Part shown: piece after piece, positions 16,622 through 25,788 of the stretch
Layout: every line of letters begins with the position of its first letter
How positions within the stretch are numbered: position 1 is the first letter of the stretch
Assembly: GCF_018131105.1 (NCBI RefSeq)
Contig: NZ_JAFCJI010000001.1
Span: forward strand, 1,550,001-1,614,000
DNA length: 64,000 bases
DNA from: Bradyrhizobium manausense
Lineage (GTDB): Bacteria; Pseudomonadota; Alphaproteobacteria; Rhizobiales; Xanthobacteraceae
Direction: 5' to 3'
The notes under the pieces: generated by a model
What the model was told of the DNA's origin: nothing
The model's input: the letters and a program-made list of their open reading frames with translations, nothing else
The model's database searches: none
Translations under genes and position numbers: made by a program

Positions 16622-17338
16622 TCAACGCCCGCGCTTCAACCCCTCGTCGCCCGCCATCACCTCCGGCGCCATCGCGGACCAGGCACTCGACGCGAATTGC
16701 CGCCGCCAGGTCACGACCACCACGGCCGCGGTGGTCACGAACAGCACCCACGGGCTGACGAACCAGCCGAGATAGCCGAGCGCGAAGAAGAAGGCGCGCT
16801 GACCGCGGTTGAAGTGACGGCCGGCGGATTCGAACACGCGCGAGGTGCGGAGGACATGGGCCTCAGCTTCGGGCGTGTCGCGCATCGAGGACGGCGGCAT
16901 GCCGCCGAACAGGATCGCGACATAGTTGAACAGGCGATAGGCCCAGGCGAATTTGAAGAAGGCGTAGACGCAGATCAGCACGAGGCCGACGCATTTCAGC
17001 TCCCACAGCGCGGGCGAAGGGCTGAGGTCGATCGGCAGCTTGCCGAGAATGGCGATGGCGTCGTTGGTCGCATGCAGCAGCGCCAGCGCGCCGCCGAGCG
17101 CGAACAGGCTGGTGGAGGCAAAGAAGGCGGTGCCGTTCTGGAGCGAGGCCATGATCTGCATATCGACCATGCGCGCATCGCGATCGAGCAGTCGGCGCAC
17201 CCAGACTTCGCGGTAGCGGTTCATCCGCGCCGACAGGCTGTCGCGGCCATAGGCGGAGTGCTCGAGCGTGGCGGCATAGACCAGCCATTCGATGATGAAG
17301 AAGCCGACGGCAGTGATGTCGACCCAATGCCTGCCCAT
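16622..17338 (-). CDS. DUF599 family membrane protein
   Basis: 238 residues with about four hydrophobic helices: 8-24 (AVGFFIIEWLVYAATL), about 73-91, 110-138 (VGLVLICVYAFFKFAWAYRLFNYVAILF) and 188-210. The pattern YREVWVRRLLDRDARMVDMQIMASLQNGTAFFAST matches DUF599, an inner-membrane family of unknown role that occurs widely in Proteobacteria. The C-terminus is short and cytosolic. It is divergent from a glutathione S-transferase gene with about 125 bases between. Confidence 0.82.
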   Translation of the reverse strand: MGRHWVDITAVGFFIIEWLVYAATLEHSAYGRDSLSARMNRYREVWVRRLLDRDARMVDMQIMASLQNGTAFFASTSLFALGGALALLHATNDAIAILGKLPIDLSPSPALWELKCVGLVLICVYAFFKFAWAYRLFNYVAILFGGMPPSSMRDTPEAEAHVLRTSRVFESAGRHFNRGQRAFFFALGYLGWFVSPWVLFVTTAAVVVVTWRRQFASSAWSAMAPEVMAGDEGLKRGR

Positions 17339-17463
17339 GTCTTTGTCTCTCCTCGCGAGGCATCACGATTGCCATGCGTGGTCGGGTGCGGCAACGATTG
17401 ATTGGCGGCAGGCGATGGCGTTAAAAGCAGCCGCACAGACGGACTTACGGAAGGACCAGTGAC

Positions 17464-18126
17464 ATGGCAGCGCTCAAGCTCGCGATCGGCAACAAGAACT
17501 ACTCGTCATGGTCGATGCGGCCCTGGCTCGCGCTCCGCGCCAACGACATCCCGTTCGTTGAGACCGTGATTCCGCTCTACACCGACAATCCCGCCGACAA
17601 GGAGCAGATCCTGTCCTTCAGCCGCGCCGGCAAGGTGCCGGTGCTGGTCGACGGCGACATCACGGTGTGGGATTCGCTTGCCATCATCGAGTACATCGCC
17701 GAGCGCTTTCCCGAGAAGAAGCTGTGGCCCGACGACGTCGCGGCCCGCGCCCTTGCCCGTTCGGTGTGCGCCGAGATGCATTCCGGATTCATGGCCTTGC
17801 GCAATGAATGCGGCATGAACCTGCACCGTCCGGTGCGGCCCGTGACGCTGTCGGCGGACGCCAAGGCCAACATCGCGCGCGTGCAGGAGATCTGGCACAT
17901 ATGCCGGACCCGCTACGGAGCCGGCGGACCGTTCCTGTTCGGCCGCTTCGGTGCGGCGGACGCGATGTACGCGCCGGTCGTGCATCGCTTCCGCACTTAT
18001 GCCATCGAGGTCACGCCCGAGACCAACGCCTATATGGATACGATGATGGCGATGCCGGCGTTCGACGAATGGACCCGCGACGGCCTCGCCGAAACGCTTG
18101 TCATCGAAAAGTTCGAGAACGTGTGA
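17464..18126 (+). CDS. Glutathione S-transferase family protein
   Basis: 220 residues. The thioredoxin-like N-domain starts LKLAIGNKNYSSWSMRPWLAL, with serines at 14-16 in the position used to bind glutathione thiolate, then KVPVLVDGDITVWDSLAIIEYI with the cis-proline and the Asp-Ser pair that holds the gamma-glutamyl group. An all-helical C-domain follows. The group resembles the bacterial YfcF/maleylacetoacetate-isomerase-like branch. Cytosolic detoxification or isomerisation is likely; the electrophile is unknown. Confidence 0.9.
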   Translation: MAALKLAIGNKNYSSWSMRPWLALRANDIPFVETVIPLYTDNPADKEQILSFSRAGKVPVLVDGDITVWDSLAIIEYIAERFPEKKLWPDDVAARALARSVCAEMHSGFMALRNECGMNLHRPVRPVTLSADAKANIARVQEIWHICRTRYGAGGPFLFGRFGAADAMYAPVVHRFRTYAIEVTPETNAYMDTMMAMPAFDEWTRDGLAETLVIEKFENV

Positions 18127-18265
18127 GCGAGCATGATCCGGCAAAATGGACACTGGTTCTCCGATGGGACCGTGCTCACTTGAAAATGTAATGAGCGCCG
18201 CTTGACGGCATGCTGGCTCGCGGCGCTCAATCAGGGGAAGTGACGGCTCAGGAGAGGGGACGGCA

Positions 18266-18634
18266 ATGGGAATTCTGGACTCGCTGGAGAACAATCCCGC
18301 ACTGCGTAGCGCGCTCGGTCAGCTCGGCGCCGCCGTTCTGCCGGCCGTGCTGGGCGAGGTGATGGGCAACAACAACCAGGGCGGCCTCGGTGCGATCGTC
18401 GCAAAGCTCCAGCAGGCGGGCTTCGGCGACCAGGTGAAGTCCTGGCTTGGCAACGGCCACAATCTGCCGATCTCGGCCGACCAGCTCCGTGCGGTGCTTG
18501 GCAGCGACACCGTCCGCCAGCTTGCCGCGCGCTACAACATCCCGGTCGACCAGCTCGGCGAGATCCTGGCCCAGGAGCTGCCCAAGGCGGTGGACCAGGC
18601 GAGTCCGGAGGGCCACCTCCCGCAGGGCGCCTGA
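18266..18634 (+). CDS. YidB family protein (DUF937)
   Basis: 122 residues. MGILDSLENNP, a Gly/Ala helix with VLGEVMGNNNQGG, and LVAKLQQAGFGDQVKSWLGNG-like wording (AIVAKLQQAGFGDQVKSW) match the YidB/DUF937 family of small soluble proteins of unknown function. The second half (ISADQLRAVLGSDTVRQLAAR) is the family's repeated helical unit. No signal peptide is evident. It stands alone between the GST gene and a short hypothetical gene. Confidence 0.85.
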   Translation: MGILDSLENNPALRSALGQLGAAVLPAVLGEVMGNNNQGGLGAIVAKLQQAGFGDQVKSWLGNGHNLPISADQLRAVLGSDTVRQLAARYNIPVDQLGEILAQELPKAVDQASPEGHLPQGA

Positions 18635-18839
18635 GGCCTCCGGTTCCGGCGGTATTGCAGGCCGCCTGGTTCCCCAGTTATCACCCTGAAAACGTTGCGG
18701 GATTGGCGCGGCTGCCATGGCTGTATACTGCTGGCCAAAACGCCGCAGCGCGTGCTATAGGTCACACCGGGTTTTCAGCCGGTCCGTCGCAGTGGGACCC
18801 TGGGCACGGCCGGCGCTGTTTGAGTGATGGAGATGGGCG

Positions 18840-19031
18840 TTGAAGCATAAATTCCCCGTGGGGACGCGCGTATTGTTCACTGCCAGCAACGTCGCGCGCC
18901 CGGCTGCGAGTGGGGCGTACGAGATCATTCGTCTGCTGCCGACGGAAGGCGATGACTGTCAGTATCGGATCAAGAGCTCGACCGAAGCCTTTGAACGGGT
19001 TGCCAAGGAAAGCCAGCTCGCGCAGTCCTGA
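18840..19031 (+). CDS. Conserved hypothetical small protein
   Basis: 63 residues beginning at a TTG at 18840, with GGAG seven bases upstream; no in-frame ATG is available. The sequence MKHKFPVGTRVLFT...SGAYEIIRLLPTEGDD..YRIKSS..AFERVAKESQL suggests a small SH3-like beta barrel: a binding loop followed by strands. Such short proteins often bind nucleic acid or partner proteins, but that is only a guess. Codon use matches neighbouring genes. Confidence 0.65.
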   Translation: MKHKFPVGTRVLFTASNVARPAASGAYEIIRLLPTEGDDCQYRIKSSTEAFERVAKESQLAQS

Positions 19032-19179
19032 CGGCGCGTGACATCGACGACGCGGACGAACTCGCTTCGCCCGCCGTCAAAAGGCCCGCTTCGCCTCGGC
19101 AAGGTGGGCCGGGGGCAGTTGCCGACTCGCGGTGCTCGCTTGACCATCAGCTCTTTGCTCGCGTGAGGGGACATCGCGC

Positions 19180-20160
19180 ATGAACTGGGCTTGGGCCTCG
19201 TCGCTCGACCAAATCTGGCGCTCACCGGCCTTCCCGATGTGGATGACGCTGGCTGCTGCCGGCTTCTTCGGATTGATCCTGCTGATCACGCTCGTGCGTG
19301 CCGAGAAATCGGTCGCCAACGGCGCCCTGACCGTCATCACGCTGCTCTCGATCGGCATCGCGGTGGCCGCCACCATGCGCATCTATGGGCCGGTGGGGCA
19401 CGAAACCTCGACTGCGGAAGCCCGCACGCAAGCCACGGTGACCGCGACCCTGCCGGCGCTGGCCTGCCTCGACGATCTCGCCGGTGATGCCGTGGCCATC
19501 GGGTGCGAGAAGGCGCTGTTCGGTACACCCGATGCCGCTGCAGCCGCCGTTGCCTATACGGCGGCCCGGATCGACCGGCTGACCGCGCTCGGCGATGCCG
19601 CGACTGCGGATCAGAGCCTGACGCTCGACACGAAGGTGCTGCGCAAGGCGCTGGAGCACGATCGCTACGGCCTCGTGGCTCAGGTGCTGGTCGCGCGCGA
19701 TGGCTGCACCCAGTTCGATTGCGCCGCGTTCCGCTCGCTGACGGATCAGCAGCAGGTCGCTGCCAACATGGATTCTCATCTCTATGATCAGCTGGTCGCG
19801 CGCTACGCGCCGACCTGGAATACGCCCGCAGCGGCGCCGGGAGGGTTGCCGCCGAACGCGATTGCCGTGTTGCCGCCATCGATGCCGACGGGCAAGCCGA
19901 CCAATGCCGAGTTCCCGAGTGCCTCGTCGACCCCGCCGGTGAGCATCATGACTCCGGAGCCGCCGACGGCAGCCACGCGCCAGGCGCCGTCCGCCAACGC
20001 GGCGGCAGCACCGGCGCCACGCGCGCCGGCCTCGGCTCAGGCCACAGCACCGGCGGCAAAGAGGCCACCCGCGCCGAAGGCTGCCCGCGCACCGGTCGCT
20101 CCGCCGGTTCCGCTGACGCCGCCGCCGGGCTCGGCTCCCGCGGCTGCGGATAACAACTAG
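19180..20160 (+). CDS. Hypothetical membrane-anchored protein with proline-rich tail
   Basis: 326 residues. Two hydrophobic helices at about 19-40 and 47-67, then a globular region of about 150 residues with three or four cysteines (LACLDDL, AIGCEKAL, RDGCTQFDCAAF) that may form disulfides in the periplasm, then a 110-residue Ala/Pro-rich tail. The layout suggests an inner-membrane anchor with a periplasmic domain and a flexible end. I do not recognise a family. It is followed 42 bases later by a DUF1489 gene in the same direction. Confidence 0.7.
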   Translation: MNWAWASSLDQIWRSPAFPMWMTLAAAGFFGLILLITLVRAEKSVANGALTVITLLSIGIAVAATMRIYGPVGHETSTAEARTQATVTATLPALACLDDLAGDAVAIGCEKALFGTPDAAAAAVAYTAARIDRLTALGDAATADQSLTLDTKVLRKALEHDRYGLVAQVLVARDGCTQFDCAAFRSLTDQQQVAANMDSHLYDQLVARYAPTWNTPAAAPGGLPPNAIAVLPPSMPTGKPTNAEFPSASSTPPVSIMTPEPPTAATRQAPSANAAAAPAPRAPASAQATAPAAKRPPAPKAARAPVAPPVPLTPPPGSAPAAADNN

Positions 20161-20202
20161 TTCGGCTTTGAAAAGCTGCGCATGGCCCGCTAATGCTGGG
20201 CC

Positions 20203-20643
20203 ATGCCACTCCATCTGATCAAGCTTGCCGTCGGCTGCGACTCCGTCAAGGAATTGAAGGGGTGGATCGCCGAACGGATGCAGACGGCCAAGAAAAAGGG
20301 CCTGCCGCAACACCACATCCACGTCACCCGCATGGTGCCGAAGCGCGACGCCGAGATCCTGGCGGGCGGATCGCTCTACTGGGTCATCAAGGGTGAGGTC
20401 GCCGCACGTGAAAAGATCATCGGCATCGAGCCGTTCCGCGACAAGGACGGTATCGGTCGCTGCCGGATCGTGATGCAGCCAAAGGTGATCTCGGTGTCGC
20501 CGCGGCCGATGCGCCCGTTCCAGGGCTGGCGCTATCTCACCGACGATTCCGTGCCGATCGATCTCGGCAAGTCCGCTGCCGGCTCCATCGCGGCGATGCC
20601 GGAGCCGATGCGGCGCGAGCTGCGCGATCTCGGGCTGCTCTAG
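20203..20643 (+). CDS. DUF1489 family protein
   Basis: 146 residues. The block HIHVTRMVPKRDAEIL followed by GGSLYWVIKGEVAAREKI and ending LPEPMRRELRDLGLL-like wording (MPEPMRRELRDLGLL) is the DUF1489 family, restricted to Alphaproteobacteria and of unknown function. It is a compact soluble cytosolic protein with no transmembrane segment. Length is normal for the family. Confidence 0.88.
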   Translation: MPLHLIKLAVGCDSVKELKGWIAERMQTAKKKGLPQHHIHVTRMVPKRDAEILAGGSLYWVIKGEVAAREKIIGIEPFRDKDGIGRCRIVMQPKVISVSPRPMRPFQGWRYLTDDSVPIDLGKSAAGSIAAMPEPMRRELRDLGLL

Positions 20644-20902
20644 ACCGCGATATCGTCGATCAGCCGCGCAGCCGGCTAACCTTAATAAGCGCCGGTCGTG
20701 GACGCCGTGCATCGACATCGGGCACAGCATCCTGTGCTGCGAGGTTGTCGCATCATCGTCTGTTGAGTCACCGACGCGACACCACGACGCGATTCATGAT
20801 GACCATCAGCCCACCCGCGATTTCGTCATCCTGACACGCATTTCACTTGACCGCAGACGCGGCCAATTCGAAGATATTGCTTAAGGGGTGTTGAGGATCG
20901 CC

Positions 20903-21826
20903 ATGCTTGTGCAGGCCAGCCAAAGCCAATCCGGCTCGGCGCATGTCGTCGTGCTCGGCAATGAAAAGGGCGGCTCCGGCAAATCGACCACCGCCTTGCA
21001 CATTGCAGTTGCGCTCCTGAAGGCCGGTCAGCGCGTCGCCACCATCGACCTCGACTGCCGCCAGCAAAGCTTCACGCGCTACATCACCAACCGCTCCGCC
21101 TGGGCGCGCCGCACCAGGCTCGATCTCGAGTTGCCGACGCATCGCTGCATCAAGCTCGGCGAGACCATGCAGGTCGCAGAGAACGAGAATTCCGAGTTCC
21201 TTCAGTTCATGGAGGCGGTCTCGGCGGTGGAGAGCAGCTTCGACTTCATCGTCATCGATACGCCCGGCACCGACAGCTACCTGATGCGGCTGGCCCATTC
21301 GATGGCCGACACGCTGGTCACGCCGATCAACGACAGCTTTCTCGACTTCGACGTGCTCGGCACCGTCGATCCGGCCAATTACGCGGTAACAGGTGAAAGC
21401 CACTACGCCGAGATGGTGCGCGACGTCAGGCGCAAGCGCCGTCAACTCGACGGCTCGACCACCGACTGGATCGTGGTGCGCAACCGCCTGTCGATGCTCG
21501 GTTCGCGCAACAAGCAGCTCGTCGCCGAAGGGCTCAAGGATCTGTCGCTGCGGCTCGGCTTCCGATACGTCGACGGCTTCGCCGAGCGCGTCGTCTATCG
21601 CGAGTTCTTCCCGCGCGGCCTGACGGCGCTCGACGAGATCGACGAGACCACGCTGGGGATGCGGCCCAATCTGGGCCATCTCACTGCGCGGGAAGAGGTG
21701 ACGAGCCTGCTGCGCCAGCTCAAGCTGCCGCTCGATGAGCGCGGCCGGCGCCGTGCGGCAAATCGCGCCGAATGGTTCAGCCAGGTCGACAAGCCGCTCG
21801 AGGTTCACGACATCCTCGGGGCTTAG
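20903..21826 (+). CDS. mipZ: MipZ-like ParA-family ATPase (division plane positioning)
   Basis: 307 residues from the ATG at 20903, which has GAGG six bases upstream; GTG at 20888 is a less likely start. The deviant Walker A GNEKGGSGKST (19-29) and the switch/Walker B IVIDTPGTDSYL are ParA/MinD type. The long C-terminal part (LSMLGSRNKQLVAEGL, FAERVVYREFFPRGLTALD) is typical of MipZ, which in Caulobacter forms a gradient from the ParB-bound origin and blocks FtsZ assembly near the poles. Here it is a single gene. The assignment rests on motif order and length; another ParA orphan is the alternative. Confidence 0.85.
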   Translation: MLVQASQSQSGSAHVVVLGNEKGGSGKSTTALHIAVALLKAGQRVATIDLDCRQQSFTRYITNRSAWARRTRLDLELPTHRCIKLGETMQVAENENSEFLQFMEAVSAVESSFDFIVIDTPGTDSYLMRLAHSMADTLVTPINDSFLDFDVLGTVDPANYAVTGESHYAEMVRDVRRKRRQLDGSTTDWIVVRNRLSMLGSRNKQLVAEGLKDLSLRLGFRYVDGFAERVVYREFFPRGLTALDEIDETTLGMRPNLGHLTAREEVTSLLRQLKLPLDERGRRRAANRAEWFSQVDKPLEVHDILGA

Positions 21827-22003
21827 GCGGTACGCGGCTACTTCCGGTCGATCATGACATCCCGGCTCCGGTGGGAACCCGGCGTACCTGAAGTCGTTTT
21901 CACCTGGCATTCACCGTAAAATTGAACCCGTTCGTGACGGGTTGCGTCAGATGGTCATCTGCACCCGGACGTAGCGGTATCAGAACAGGGTGCCCACCAA
22001 ACG

Positions 22004-22071
22004 TGTGCGTCGCACAACGAAAGGGCTGCCGGTTCACAATATTTAGCCTTTCTGTCACGCCCCTGTGACAT
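22004..22071 (+). promoter_or_regulatory. Two inverted repeats upstream of the alpha/beta hydrolase gene
   Basis: The 340-base gap at 21827-22166 holds no gene. It contains TGTGCGTCGCACA at 22004-22016, identical over 13 bases to the box at 28112-28124 upstream of the phasin gene, and a second dyad TGTCAC-N6-GTGACA at 22054-22071. The first resembles TGC-N3-GCA sites bound by PhaR, the polyhydroxyalkanoate regulator. A smaller stem AACCCGT/ACGGGTT occurs at 21925-21943. No clear -35/-10 pair is evident. Confidence 0.55.
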
Positions 22072-22166
22072 ATATTAGGGAATAGGCGCGAAGGGGCCGA
22101 AGAGCTCCTCGAACAACACGATTTTCAACAGGGATCAGGTCGCAAGACCTGAGGCTGAGGACGAAA

Positions 22167-23027
22167 ATGAAGCGTGGAATTGCCGTTCTGGTTTCGGTCG
22201 GTGCGCTCTGCGGTGTCGCCTATTTCACGGCGAGCAAGTGGGCCATCAGGCACGAGACCATCACCTTCTACGATGCTTCGCGCGACAATCGTCCCGTGCC
22301 TGTCGACATCGCCGTCCGCCGTGACAAGGAAATGCAGGCCGACGCCGGCATGATCACGCTTCCGGTTGCGGTGATCAATCACGGCAACACCGTCAAGAAC
22401 ACCGAGTACGGCTTCCTCGCCAACATCTTCGCTGCGCGCGGCTATTTGGTCGTGAGTCCGCAGCATGATCTGCCGACCGATCCGCCGATGGTGACCAAGC
22501 CCGGCGAGCTCTATGTCGGCCGTCTCCCGCAGATCCTGCGCGGTGTCGCCAACATTCATCTTGCGATGCAAGAGATGAAGAAGGTTCAGCCCAACGCCGA
22601 CTACTCCAAGGTGACGATGGTCGGTCATTCCATGGGCGGCGACATCACCATGTATTTCGCCAAGCAGTATCCGGACGAGGTCAAGAAGGTCGTCACGCTG
22701 GACAATCTTCGCGTGCCTTTCGTCACTGCAGGCAAGTTCAAGATCCTGTCGTTCCGTTCTCATGATCCGCAGTTCAAGACCGATCCGGGCGTGATCCCGA
22801 CGGACGAGGAATGCGAGAAGGCCGGAATTCAGGTCGTGAAGACCGATTTCCAGCACAACGACATGCGTGACACCGGTCCGGATGACGCCAAGAACTCGAT
22901 CCAGGGCATGCTGGATAAATTCCTGAGCGATACCGACAGCGCGATCGCGCCGGTCGATACCCGTTCGGCTCCGCCCAAAATCCTGGAGCCTGGTCCGGTC
23001 GCTCTGATGTCGCCGGCCAAGAGCTGA
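22167..23027 (+). CDS. Alpha/beta hydrolase, membrane-anchored or secreted
   Basis: 286 residues. An N-terminal hydrophobic segment (4-21) is a signal anchor. The nucleophile elbow GHSMGG puts the catalytic Ser at 155; NHGNT (71-75) is the oxyanion-hole region and FQHNDMRDTG near 230 offers the catalytic histidine. Acidic residue in KVVTLDN is a candidate for the triad. The fold is clear but the substrate is not. An upstream 13-base palindrome shared with the phasin promoter raises the possibility that it belongs to the polyhydroxybutyrate regulon. A terminator hairpin follows the stop. Confidence 0.85.
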   Translation: MKRGIAVLVSVGALCGVAYFTASKWAIRHETITFYDASRDNRPVPVDIAVRRDKEMQADAGMITLPVAVINHGNTVKNTEYGFLANIFAARGYLVVSPQHDLPTDPPMVTKPGELYVGRLPQILRGVANIHLAMQEMKKVQPNADYSKVTMVGHSMGGDITMYFAKQYPDEVKKVVTLDNLRVPFVTAGKFKILSFRSHDPQFKTDPGVIPTDEECEKAGIQVVKTDFQHNDMRDTGPDDAKNSIQGMLDKFLSDTDSAIAPVDTRSAPPKILEPGPVALMSPAKS

Positions 23028-23057
23028 TCCGCTCCGCGGTAACCGGAAACAAGTCTT

Positions 23058-23091
23058 AAAGCCTCCGCTGGCTCCCGCCCGCGGAGGCTTT
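23058..23091 (+). terminator. Hairpin terminator after the hydrolase gene
   Basis: AAAGCCTCCGC at 23058-23068 pairs perfectly with GCGGAGGCTTT at 23081-23091 across a 12-base loop. The stem ends in TTT, a short U-tract, so termination may be partial. It stands 31 bases after the hydrolase stop and before the VWA-domain gene. Confidence 0.7.
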
Positions 23092-23152
23092 GCACATTGA
23101 CCGGGCAGGCCGCGCTATCCACATTGGTGACAGACACCAAATGTGAGCCCAG

Positions 23153-23908
23153 ATGCCCGGCGATTCCATCAAACCGCGCGATAGCGATGCCGTCTCGGCG
23201 AAAGCCGACAGTGACGGCGCGTTGCCACGGGCAACGACCTCGACTTCGGAGGACGTCGCCGCCTTCGTCGCCAAGGCGCATGCGCTGTCGCCGCATGCGC
23301 CCGGTGCGAAGGGCCGCATGATCTTCGCGCTGGATGCGACAATGAGCCGGCAGCCGACATGGGACATGGCCTGCGCACTTCAGGCCGACATGTTTCGCGA
23401 AGCCGCGTCCCTTGGCAGCCTCGACATCCGGCTCGTCTACTACCGCGGCTACAACGAATGTCGCGCCACGGGATGGATTTCGGACAGCGGCAAGCTTGCG
23501 ACGTTGATGAGCAAGATCGATTGCCGCGGCGGCGACACCCAGATCGGCCGGGTGCTGACCGACGCGCGCCGCGAGGCGGTTGCATCAGGCGTGCGTGCCG
23601 TGGTCTTCGTCGGCGACGCCATGGAAGAGAAGGTCGATGCGCTCTGCGCCAAGGCTGGCGAACTCGGGATGCTGAAGGTGCCGGTGTTCCTGTTTCAGGA
23701 AGGCCATGATGCGGTCGCCGAACAGGCGTTTCGCGAGATCGCGCGTCTGACCGGCGGTGCCTGGTGCCGGTTCGATCCGGGCGCGGCGGCGCAACTGCGT
23801 GACCTGCTCCGAGCCGCCGCAGCCTATGCCGCTGGCGGCCGCGAGGCGCTGCTGAGATTGGCGAAGACGGCGAGCGGCGCGGCGCAACTCATTGGGCAGA
23901 TGAAATAG
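23153..23908 (+). CDS. VWA-domain protein
   Basis: 251 residues. After an unstructured N-terminus of about 45 residues a von Willebrand A fold begins: RMIFALDATMS carries the metal-ion site DxTxS, a variant of the common DxSxS, and VRAVVFVGDAMEE is the later strand. Middle wording YYRGYNECRATGWISDSGKL and DTQIGRVLTDARREA is typical of the soluble alphaproteobacterial VWA group. No signal peptide, so probably cytosolic; partner unknown. It ends 4 bases before the convergent tehA-like gene. Confidence 0.8.
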   Translation: MPGDSIKPRDSDAVSAKADSDGALPRATTSTSEDVAAFVAKAHALSPHAPGAKGRMIFALDATMSRQPTWDMACALQADMFREAASLGSLDIRLVYYRGYNECRATGWISDSGKLATLMSKIDCRGGDTQIGRVLTDARREAVASGVRAVVFVGDAMEEKVDALCAKAGELGMLKVPVFLFQEGHDAVAEQAFREIARLTGGAWCRFDPGAAAQLRDLLRAAAAYAAGGREALLRLAKTASGAAQLIGQMK

Positions 23909-23912
23909 TGCG

Positions 23913-24908
23913 TCAAGCCGGCGCGGCTTGCGCCGGAGACGGAGCCGCAACTGGCTGCGGCAGCAGGCGTCGCTGTACTATCAGGCGCAGCGTGCCGAGC
24001 GCGATTAGCCCGACCACGATATTGGCCGCCGCGAACAGGTAGGGCGCAAGCATCGCAATCGCGCCGGTGTCGCCGTGGCCAACCATGCGGATCGGAGCGA
24101 TCGCGAGCGCGGTGGCACCGAAGGTGAAGCCCCAATAGGACACCGAGAATGGCTGCTCCATGATCCAGGGCAAGAGACGAAGCAGCAGAAGCGCCATCAT
24201 CAACCCGTATCCGATGAGGATATGCGCGAACATGTCGGGGATGCCGCCATTGATTGCGAGATAGGCGACCGTGCCGACCACGGGCGGTGCGAGCTGAATG
24301 CCGAGCGTCGGCCGCAGCGCGACGGGCAGGGTCTCGACCGTATAGAGACGGTGCAGCAGCACGGACTCGATGGCGAGCCAGGAGAACAGCGCAACGCCGA
24401 ACGCGAGCTGCCCCCAATCGGGGTAGCCGAGCGCCCCCGAGACGCCGGCCGCAACGAAGCCGCCTGCAACGGTCGGCAAATAGAGGACTGGTGTTGTTGC
24501 GGTGTGATCGCGGTTGCCGCGCCACAACAGCCCCGTTCGCCATAGCGCGAAACCGAGCGTGAACGCCAAGCCGACCCCGAACAGGCTGATGCCGGCACGG
24601 TGCGAATAGGGCTCTACGGCGAGCGCGATCAGCATTGTAGCGACGCCGGCGAGGCCAATGAAGCAGCACTGTACGGGATGATGGGCTTCAGCGAGCGACT
24701 CGGCACGCGCGAAAATCCAGCGCAGCGCAAAGAGTACGATCAGCGCAGCCCAGACGACGCAGGCGAGACCGAGAATGATTTCGCCGATGATCGCTGGAAA
24801 ATGCCAGACTTGGTGCGCGGCACGCCAGGCATTGCCGAGACCTGCGAGGCCAAGGACGATACCGAAGAAAGCGGCCGGTACGATCGGTGGCTTGAATCCG
24901 TTGCTCAT
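23913..24908 (-). CDS. tehA: SLAC1/TehA family transporter (TDT)
   Basis: 331 residues with about ten hydrophobic helices (for example PAAFFGIVLGLAGLGNAW at 11-28 and GEIILGLACVVWAALIVLFALRW), the TehA/TDT layout. These channels carry small anions or C4-dicarboxylates; E. coli TehA is named after tellurite resistance. PAAFFGIVLGLAGLGNAWR carries the conserved first-helix motif with the trimeric channel's glycine pattern. No tehB methyltransferase accompanies it, so a tellurite role is not supported; anion transport is the safer reading. Confidence 0.85.
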   Translation of the reverse strand: MSNGFKPPIVPAAFFGIVLGLAGLGNAWRAAHQVWHFPAIIGEIILGLACVVWAALIVLFALRWIFARAESLAEAHHPVQCCFIGLAGVATMLIALAVEPYSHRAGISLFGVGLAFTLGFALWRTGLLWRGNRDHTATTPVLYLPTVAGGFVAAGVSGALGYPDWGQLAFGVALFSWLAIESVLLHRLYTVETLPVALRPTLGIQLAPPVVGTVAYLAINGGIPDMFAHILIGYGLMMALLLLRLLPWIMEQPFSVSYWGFTFGATALAIAPIRMVGHGDTGAIAMLAPYLFAAANIVVGLIALGTLRLIVQRRLLPQPVAAPSPAQAAPA

Positions 24909-25062
24909 CGTTCCCCCAAAAACCTCACCGGCACTCCCTACGATAGTGAGGTCCGTCGTTACCGCCGAGAGTGCCGGAGTTGAACCTCTCGTGTCACCTT
25001 CCGATCGTGGACGGAGGGAAGGACACCATGCTTTTTGACAAGAGGCCGACTATATTCCCGCC

Positions 25063-25788
25063 ATGACCCTGATCGCTGGCCTCGTCGCCGTTATCACACT
25101 TTATCTGTTGCTCCAGATGTTCCGCGCCGCCAATCCGGCGGTGTTGGCGCGTGCCATCAAGGTGGGCGGCGGCGTGGTCGCGCTCGCGGTGGCCGCCTTC
25201 ACGGGCTTGAAGGGCGAATTGGCAGTCGCGATCCCGCTCGGTTTGTTCGGCGCCGGATTGCTGGGCTGGGCACCGTTGGCGAACGCGGGGTTCGGCAATA
25301 TCGGAGGCATGTTCGGCGGCGGCGCGGCACGCTCTCCCGGCCAGAGCTCGCGCGTGCGCTCGCAATTCCTGGACATGCGGCTCGATCATGAGACAGGCCA
25401 GCTCTCTGGGCAGATCGTTGCCGGGCCTTACGCGGGGCGTAGCCTCGACGAGTTCGATCTAGCGAGCCTGCTGGCGATGGTCCCGGCGTTCGACGCCGAG
25501 AGCGTGGCCTTACTTGAAAGCTATCTGGACCGCCGGTTTCCCGCCTGGCGTCAGGACGCGCAGGGCAACGCGACAGGGGGGCAGCGCCGCACGGCGGCGA
25601 GCGGCAAAATGACGACGGAGGAGGCCTATCAGATCCTTGGCTTGCAGCCGGGGGCGGGGCGCGACGACATCAGCCGGGCGCACAAATCCCTCATGAAGAA
25701 ACTGCATCCCGACCAGGGGGGCTCGACGTATCTCGCTGCCCGGGTAAACGAGGCCAAGGATACTCTGCTTCGTACGCATAACGGCTAA
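25063..25788 (+). CDS. Membrane-anchored DnaJ-domain protein
   Basis: 241 residues. Two hydrophobic segments (1-20 and 35-70) are followed by a Gly-rich linker and a middle domain with LDHETGQLSGQIVAGPYAGR. The C-terminal J domain starts EEAYQILGLQPGAGRDDISRAH and holds the HPD tripeptide at 215-217 needed to stimulate DnaK ATPase. The layout (membrane anchor, C-terminal J) resembles Tim14/Pam18-like co-chaperones and is common in Alphaproteobacteria. It probably recruits DnaK to the inner membrane. Confidence 0.88.
   Translation: MTLIAGLVAVITLYLLLQMFRAANPAVLARAIKVGGGVVALAVAAFTGLKGELAVAIPLGLFGAGLLGWAPLANAGFGNIGGMFGGGAARSPGQSSRVRSQFLDMRLDHETGQLSGQIVAGPYAGRSLDEFDLASLLAMVPAFDAESVALLESYLDRRFPAWRQDAQGNATGGQRRTAASGKMTTEEAYQILGLQPGAGRDDISRAHKSLMKKLHPDQGGSTYLAARVNEAKDTLLRTHNG

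Noticed and set aside
19222-20730. A 502-codon minus-strand frame across the membrane protein and DUF1489 genes
   Set aside because: It spans two recognised plus-strand genes and their gap, and is Arg/His-rich without domain motifs.
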